A stretch of 64,000 nucleotides of DNA from Hippopus hippopus (Eukaryota; Mollusca; Bivalvia; Cardiida; Cardiidae): positions 27,946,122 through 28,010,121 of the forward strand of contig OX328101.1 in NCBI GenBank assembly GCA_946811185.2. Direction: 5' to 3'. Within the stretch, counting starts at the first letter, position 1. Each line of letters starts with the position of its first letter. Positions 57,184 to 64,000 of this stretch are shown here, piece after piece. A program made the position numbers and the translations under genes. The notes beneath the pieces are model-generated. The model was not told where the DNA came from. It did not search any database and was given only the letters and a program-made list of their open reading frames with translations.

Positions 57184-57575
57184 GTCATTGCAGTTACCAA
57201 ACATTTCAATGCTGTTTTTCAAATGACTAAAACACCATTCCGTTTAATGACACCTTGATAATCAATTGTTTGGTGAGATTTTCACACAGAAAGATCAAAA
57301 CATTAGAATATCCTGTCAGAAACATGTCTACTTATACAAATGCAAGATTTTTGTCAATAGTGTTACGTTCGTGGTGTTACTGTTATTATTTCAAAAGGTG
57401 TTTATACCACTTGCTATCATTCACATTGTCAATTTGTTGTTTTTCTTTCAAAGAAAACTTATCAGGACTTCAGATAATGTCAGCGGTATTAAGTTGGAAA
57501 AATGTTTTGATAAGAATATATCATCTTTTTGTGTAAATCTGTCAATGCAGTTACAGATTTCCTCAATGCAGTTAC
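57184..57575. promoter_or_regulatory. Right cluster of the GTCAATGCAGTTAC motif
   Basis: GTCATTGCAGTTAC (57184-57197), GTCAATGCAGTTAC (57541-57554) and CTCAATGCAGTTAC (57562-57575) are the reverse complement of the left cluster. The last two are again 21 bases apart. A further copy in the opposite sense, GTGACTGCATTGAC, is at 57922-57935, and two weaker copies (TCAAAGCAGTT) at 59410 and 59430. Confidence 0.55.
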
Positions 57576-57935
57576 CACTATGTTACTCCTGTTACTCCGT
57601 ATAAAATGAAAAAAATACTTCAATGCAAGTGAGTATTCATGCAGGGGTTCTAAAAAGTAATTTACGCTTACAATACTCACACACTGAAAGCATTAAAAAT
57701 GCAATAACTAATCCATGGGGTCTACTAAATGGAACTAAAAATACAATTTTTTTTTTAGAAATCACACTTTATGTCATTAATAATGCCTGTTACAGATGTA
57801 AAATACAAACCATGTCATACATTTCATAGTTTTTGGCAAGGTTGGAATAAGTGTTTTTTAGGTATGTATGCAAACTTTTTTGTTCTGTTATAAGAAATTC
57901 AAAATAGGCCCTTAAAGACTGGTGACTGCATTGAC

Positions 57936-59734
57936 ATTTCATCCTGGTCTGTTATCTTTTTCAGCTTCAAGTGACTTTGCTTGTAAATGTTAAGCTTGCA
58001 TATTGTCATTTTTCTGTTCATCAGTAGTATCTGTTTCATTTAAAGAATTAAAATATCATAATAATGGATCAATGATTTTCAGAATTTGCTTTCCCGAAAC
58101 ACAACTTTTTGAAAATGACCCGTTTGTGTTTATCATGAATTATTAATTCTTCCTGAAAATTTCCCAGTGCGTCATCGCATTTGTAGTTTTTCCAAATGCT
58201 TGCTACATGTTTCTAGCAACATTTTACTTCCTTATAAATACGTGTTCTATTTTTATGTACTCTCTACTCCATTATTGAAACTTTCCTAGTGGCAGAAAAC
58301 ACGGTAATCTTAGGCAAGGGGATAAGTGTGTACAGTTTACAGCTTTATTGATAATCAAGTTAAAAATGATGGATCCCTCGAGTTACTACTCGGGGGAGGT
58401 AGTCGTTTTCCGGTACGTCTAAAATGCAAAAAGGAGTCCTTTTCGCGAAAAGCAGTCAAGTTGACTCTTTTCACGAAAACGGCTTTAGATTTTACGAAAA
58501 GTAGACATCCCCTTCTGACCAGTTGACTTCTTTACGCGAAAAGGACTTTAGATTCTATGAAAGGAAGTCAGCCCTTCTCGCAAAAACAGAACTTTAAACT
58601 TTACAAAAATATATTCTCAAATTAGGACTTTCCCAAAAAAAATTGTTAGTGGTGTTTTCAATATCAGTTCAATTATATCGTGGCGGCAAGTGCACATATA
58701 GGTTTACGCTTTCCCGTAATTCCTTTTATCTTTCCAGACAACCGTTATCGAAATAAAAAAAAAAAAAAAGATCAGCGGTGAGAGAGAGACAATTCCTGTC
58801 GCAATAACTGATCATCAATCCTTGGAAAGAAATTCCCCATCTGGGGAGGTCCGAACCAGCGGCCCCTGTTCGCAAGTTCTGTGCTCTACCGGGCTTGGAT
58901 TTACAAAGTGTAAAAGAAACTTTTACACTCCCTTTCGTACTTTACGCTTACCCCTCTTTTTAACTCAACAAAAAGAAATCCTTTTCCAACAGAATTCATT
59001 TTTACAAAAATAGAAAGAAAAATATGTCTCCTTTTCCCAATAGAAATATAAATGCAGGACTTAAAGAGTTCACGACAAGGAGCCATTTCCCTTTTTTTGA
59101 TAAAGATATATTGCTTTCAAGAAAAAGACGTGGGATTCCACGACAGGAATTGAAAGCATCATTTGGAAAATGATATATAAACCCACATCATATCCGGCTG
59201 ATGGCTTAAAATTACAATGCAACTGTAACGTCGCAAAGTTTATTTTTATAAGCATCGGATTTTAACAGAGGTGGAGGGTTACACCAAAATCAGACTACAC
59301 GTGTGTATGAATACAGACTGTGCTCTATATATTCCGCGATATACGTACATACATATTCAGATGTGACTGTAAGGATTAAATTAACAACATCATACCTCCC
59401 TTTATATTTTCAAAGCAGTTACTATATTGTCAAAGCAGTTTCTCCGAGGGTTGTTTCAAACGAATTGCTTTCGTAAGGTGTGTAATTTAAGCAAATGAAT
59501 ATTGTTGAAAATGATCTTTTTTTTACAGGAAATGAAATAAAATCGTCACATTGATCTTGACGTTTGACCTTGTTCCTGTCTCGGCATCACACAAGGTTCA
59601 CCTAATTTTAATGTTGTTGATAAAGACAGTGACTACAACTAACGACCTGGCGACGAGAATCAACAGATTTGGAACACTTGATACACGTAGAAATTCTGGT
59701 TAAGTTGTGAAGCAATGCTAGCATTGATGGATTG
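57936..59734. other. No gene seen
   Basis: A diffuse repeat of CTTTTCGCGAAAAG-like words lies at 58400-58620 (CCTTTTCGCGAAAAGCAGT, TCTTTTCACGAAAACGG, CTTTACGCGAAAAGGACT). There is an A-run at 58756-58769. Short frames have no protein signature. Confidence 0.5.
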
Positions 59735-60040
59735 AATTTCCATTTATTTGTCGTCGCCACCGCTTGCCCATATGGTCCACGCCCCATGAAGGCTTTTAGT
59801 AATGTTACGGAGGAAAGTGCAGGCTACAGGACGAAATCCATTCTACGTTACGCCTGGTTCTTTAACATGTTCGGTGTATAGCACAGACACACGCAACTTC
59901 GGTTTAACGTCTCAGTCATCCAAAAGACTAACATTAATTGTAGAGAGCCAGGCGTGGAGATCGAACCTACACCCTCAAATGGCCCGAAACTTGCCGTTCA
60001 AGAGTCCTACGATCTAACACTTGAGCTATATTAGCTGGAA
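59735..60040 (-). repeat. SINE family A, full-length copy
   Basis: On the minus strand: a tRNA-like head (complement of GAGATCGAACCTACACCCTC), the body (complement of TTCTTTAACATGTTCGGTGT and AACGTCTCAGTCATCCAAAA), and the tail (complement of CATTTATTTGTCGTCGCCAC). About 300 bp, which defines the family length. Confidence 0.8.
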
Positions 60041-61044
60041 CATTGCCACGACGAGTGCATATGACACCGATATAGTGTAGAAAAAATTGTCACGATTCAC
60101 TCTACTTACGATCAAGTGTAATCAAAAACTTATAATTCTTTGATTTCATGTTCAATTTATTGTAATCAGTTTGTCCCAAATTCTAATTACCCGAGCAATA
60201 TATACTTCAAACAAACAGACAAGTTACCTAACTTCATAGTCGCATGCTGAATGATTCCTTTAATTGATTTATGAAAATGTCACGTAAGTTAGGTTACCAA
60301 AGCAATGGCTTATACTTAGTAAAAATATTACATACCACTTTTTGTCACATTTATTGATATGTTTGGTCATGGTAATAGACTGTATTATCATGGTACGAAA
60401 TGGTAAATTTGTGGTACGAAGTGGTAAATCTACGGTTAGAAATAGTTTTCGTACGAAAAGGCTACGACTACACCCGTGTAATATACGATAATACTGTGAG
60501 AATTACACTCAATAGAGAGAAACTATCATTATGAAAGCGTCATCTGGTATCAGAACGCGTCTTGTCGTATGCATGTAAATGCCATCCTTGTTAGTGAATA
60601 TTTAATTCGTCCTAATTCAGCTACCTACCATAGCTTCAATATTATCACAAAAAACCCTAGTTTTCGCCATGATATGCATAAACAAGAAAAATATAGCAAT
60701 TTAATAATAAGCTAAACAGATATGGAAAACGAAAAGATTTTTTAGGATAACGAAGTAAGATGAATGAAATCATAATTTCAACAGAGACATAATAAATAGA
60801 AGCACACACTACTAAATGACAACTTTATGACATACAAGTGGAAGAAAGAAAAATGGAATTAGCATCAAACAATATGCACTACTAATAATGACACATGAGA
60901 TGTAATATGCATGCAAGATGAAAGAAAGAAGACGAATAAATATTTAATATTCAAAACCAAGAATGCCATATGAACTCATAGAGCTTTGTCGTATGCCCTC
61001 CATACGTGAAAAGATACGAACATTCATACGCAAATCATAGTAAG
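60041..61044. other. No gene seen
   Basis: AT-rich sequence with a local near-repeat GGTACGAAATGGTAAATTTG / GGTACGAAGTGGTAAATCTA at 60390-60432. No exon or RNA gene recognised. Confidence 0.5.
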
Positions 61045-61233
61045 ACGACCCATGATGTTTTAATGTGCTCGGTATATTGCGGGACCTCGATTTAACGTCT
61101 CTTCCGAAAGACAATTCGTAATTAATTTTTACTTGGCCAGCTGTGGGAATCGAACCCACACCCTCAATTGACTCCACACATGTCATTTACAAGTCTCATG
61201 CTCTACCACTTGAGTTATTCGGGTGGGTCGCTG
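61045..61233 (-). repeat. SINE family A copy, truncated body
   Basis: The complement of GGGAATCGAACCCACACCCT is the B box, and the A box is the complement of ACCACTTGAGTTATTC. The body has TTTTAATGTGCTCGGTATAT and ACGTCTCTTCCGAAAGACAA. It lies directly before LINE D. Confidence 0.78.
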
Positions 61234-61261
61234 ACCCTGATATGGATAGGAGTTACTTTTA

Positions 61262-64000
61262 CGGTATGCTCAGGATAACTTTACGAGTATTGTTTGTAAC
61301 CTTTATTTCACCAGAGGATTTGCCCATCTATATAAATGCTGATGAAAGTAATGGAATTATACCACTTGAACATAAGATTTTACAAATACGGAGTGATTTT
61401 CCAGATTGTCCTCTTTTCTTAGCCGGTGACTTTTAATGCAAGAACGAGTGATTTACTTGATTTTATACCAAGTGATTTACCCGATTTTGTATTTAATACT
61501 GAGACCAATTATGTTGTTAATAATTTTGGCTTACCTCGTAATTCAAGAGATAAAAATAAGTTAACGACGTTCGCGACAGTTTCCATTTTCACGCTTCGTG
61601 TAACTATCACGCTCAACTTTTACTCGAAAAACGCTGACCACCTAACACTATTGATCTTGCCACACTTGTCAATGTCTGCAGAATGGATAAACCAAGAACT
61701 AAAACGGGTCGTTTCATGTCAGCAAAACGAAGAAAAAAGTATTTGAATCAAGCCAAATAATTATCTGCGAGGCAAGAATCCAAAATTACGCTTTCAAAAG
61801 ACCGCACTGAAAGTCAAAGTGAATCACCTAAATACGTCACCTCACAACGGAAATATGGACACAGATGCTACTACTAGCGCTCTATCTGGCAGACGTATCG
61901 TCGAGCTAAAACAGCTTTTCAGATGCAGATGCTTTCAGTTTGGTGTTGTCCAAAATTATGTCACTTGGTAAAGACTTGCAGAAAACGAGGGGCTGTACAT
62001 AACTCTTTACCAGGTTATCATTTAGCTTGATGAGTCTGCAGCAGACAACATCAGACAACATTGATGTAAAAAGGAGAAATTGCTCCTAATGATTGATTTC
62101 TCCTTTTCGCACAATGACTTCTGACCCATCAAAGAACTGTGAAACATGAATACCAGCTTTTGGTTTAGCGTCTGCAAACGCGTCAAATTTAGAGGAGTCT
62201 AAAATTAGTCGTTTGGAAATGGGTTAAATGCTATCATCAGTATACATTTATATGCTATGAATTGGTTTATTATGACGAACAAACTTGATTCTTATAAATA
62301 TTGTTGTATTACTGAAAAAATTGAGATAATTTACTTCATATAATGTCTTTGTCTTTGACAAACCCTACATTTACTCATTAGTTAGTGCCCCACCCACAAA
62401 CTTTAAATGTATGTGACCTATTTGTTTTAAGCCTTATTCTTTTAGTTTAGTACCTGAATATTATTTATAGAAAAAAAAAAGAAAAATCTGAATGTTAGAA
62501 CAATTAAAAAAATAACTTTCAAAGATACTCTTTGGTTTATTTGGGTTTTTCCAAAATAAAGGTGTTTTAGCCGTAAGTTAAGGATTTTTTTTAAGATTGA
62601 TACTCAGTATACTCTAAATTATTTTTTTCATTAAATTTGATGTTTCACCAATACAATGACATAAAATTTGCTTATAATTGTTGTCATTTAAAGAAATATA
62701 CATAGACTTAGTTTTCATAGGTGAAATCTCATCCTGAACTGCCGCAATGCAGGTCGTACTAAAAGAAGTATTCGTAGAATTTTCCCAAAGCCGGTGACCC
62801 CCTCTTTTTATCTCTTTATTATTTGTAGATCAGATAATAAACTATCATCAAACAAAGTTTCATGAAATTCTGAATGTTATGAAAAAATGGTGAAACTGTA
62901 GCGATCGTCTTTAAACGCGTATGGTAAAACGCTTATAGATCTTTGTTGTACTCACAGCGTCCATATGTTCGATGGGCGTCTCTTTGGTGACACGGCCGGA
63001 CGTTTACTTGTTTTTCAAACAATGGTTGTAGTCTAGTTGATTACCATTTAGTCTCCACGGAATTATTTCCCTTTATTAATTATTTACGGGTAGAAGAGAG
63101 AGATTGTTCTGATCATTTTGCTCTTTTATCTCATATTGAACTCAAGATGAAACAACCTCTTACATGTGAAGAATCCTCCCAGAAACACCATGATTTGTTA
63201 AATTTTCATCAGTTCTACTGGAAAGAAACTTTTAAAAATGATTTTCTTTCAAAGTTCAATGTTACTTTTTCACAAGTTTATGACAATTTAATTCATTATA
63301 TTGATGCTGATGCCAATGAGGCAATACAAATGATTCTACAGTTATATAAGTCCTCAGCTGTAAATATGTCTGTAAATAGGGGTGTTAGTTCTTCTATAAA
63401 TAAAACACAGCCAGATTGGTGGGATGCACAATGTGATGCTGTTAAACAAAACAAGTACCATATGCTCCAAAAAATATCGTTTGTCAAATGATCATTCTGA
63501 TTTTGTCACCTATAACATTTGTAGAAATGGATTTAAAGCTATATGCCGAAAGAAGAAAATAGCTTATCAATCGAAGAAAACAATTATTATCTTCAGCATG
63601 TAAAGATCCGAAATGCATTTGGACACTTTTAAAAATAGATTCTAAAATAACCCATACATCAACTTCAAATCCGATAGAAGCCGTTGAATGGATTACTTAT
63701 TTCAAATCTTTACTCTTTAACAATAGAAAATCTACAGTCCTTTCTATTGATGATAATCCTCTGTATAATAATCAGGAGATGGATAGATTTTTAAATTCGG
63801 AAATCATCTTGTTAGAAGTTTAGAAGAGCATTTCAAAACTAAAAACGGGTAAAGCCCATGGTAACGATGGAATATTGGCTGAATTTTACAAAGCGATTAC
63901 GATTGATTCTATATCGCCTGTCCTAATTGTACTACTAGAATTTAATAAAACCTTCAATACGGGAGTGCACCCTCATTTATGGTTAGACAGTATCTTAGTG
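61262..64000 (+). mobile_element. Non-LTR retrotransposon, endonuclease to start of RT (LINE D), cut by window end
   Basis: The endonuclease fragment at 61290-61570 reads VLFVTFISPEDLPIY, PLFLAGDF, then after a one-base shift FNARTSDLLDF. The segment 61575-62990 is unrelated or decayed and holds a hairpin-family 1 core (62066-62116). The endonuclease end at 63020-63135 reads NNGCSLVDYHLV and CSDHFALLSHIEL, with the S-D-H catalytic triplet. Next come QPDWWDAQCDAVKQNKYHML (63408-63470) and the RT start near 63800-64000: LKTGKAHGNDGILAEFYK (broken by a stop at 63821) and VHPHLWLDSILV. The 5' end is missing. Its wording differs from LINEs A-C (TGKAHGNDGI..EFYK..HLWLDS), so it is a separate element. 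Confidence 0.85.

Overview
This is intron- and transposon-rich animal DNA: AT-rich, full of homopolymer runs, with no operons and no bacterial-style gene packing. The mix of non-LTR retrotransposons, tRNA-derived SINEs, foldback DNA transposons and arrays of about 145-155 bp units fits a mollusc, most likely a bivalve. The species is an inference and cannot be fixed from this sequence.

One host gene is clear. Ten exons on the + strand between 18402 and 41424 encode the N-terminal part (about 442 residues) of a thioester-containing / CD109 / alpha-2-macroglobulin-like protein. All nine internal junctions agree in phase, each intron is GT..AG and no exon holds a stop. The exons cover the macroglobulin domains MG1 to the start of MG5. 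The signal-peptide exon, the bait region, the thioester and the C-terminal part were not found, so the gene is cut by the window, has a very long next intron, or is a partial copy.

Most of the rest is mobile DNA. Four degraded LINEs lie at 14745-15630 (-), 15640-17505 (+), 19137-24825 (+, inside intron 1) and 61262-64000 (+, running off the window). A mariner-type element (27649-28662) with long terminal inverted repeats and TA duplications lies in intron 3. A multi-domain, mutated, transposase-like gene occupies 53461-56566; it is flanked on both sides by inverted pairs of a 14-bp motif. Several foldback families recur. The commonest is a hairpin built on a palindromic GGAGAAAATGCTGG core, with about 15 copies. 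Another has ends GCTCTGGCAAAG..GCAGATGCATTAAACC, and several of its copies end at or just before splice acceptors of the host gene. Two structures with internal tandem arrays and palindromic start sequences (1230-2278; 12662-14377 with its inverted sister at 47732-49106) complete the picture.

Layout: 1-12660 repeats only; 12662-14377 tandem-array element; 14745-17505 two head-to-head LINEs; 18402-41424 the TEP-like gene with transposon-filled introns; 41425-52700 no recognisable coding exon; 52728-57930 the transposase-like element and its flanks; 57930-64000 SINEs, foldbacks and the last LINE.
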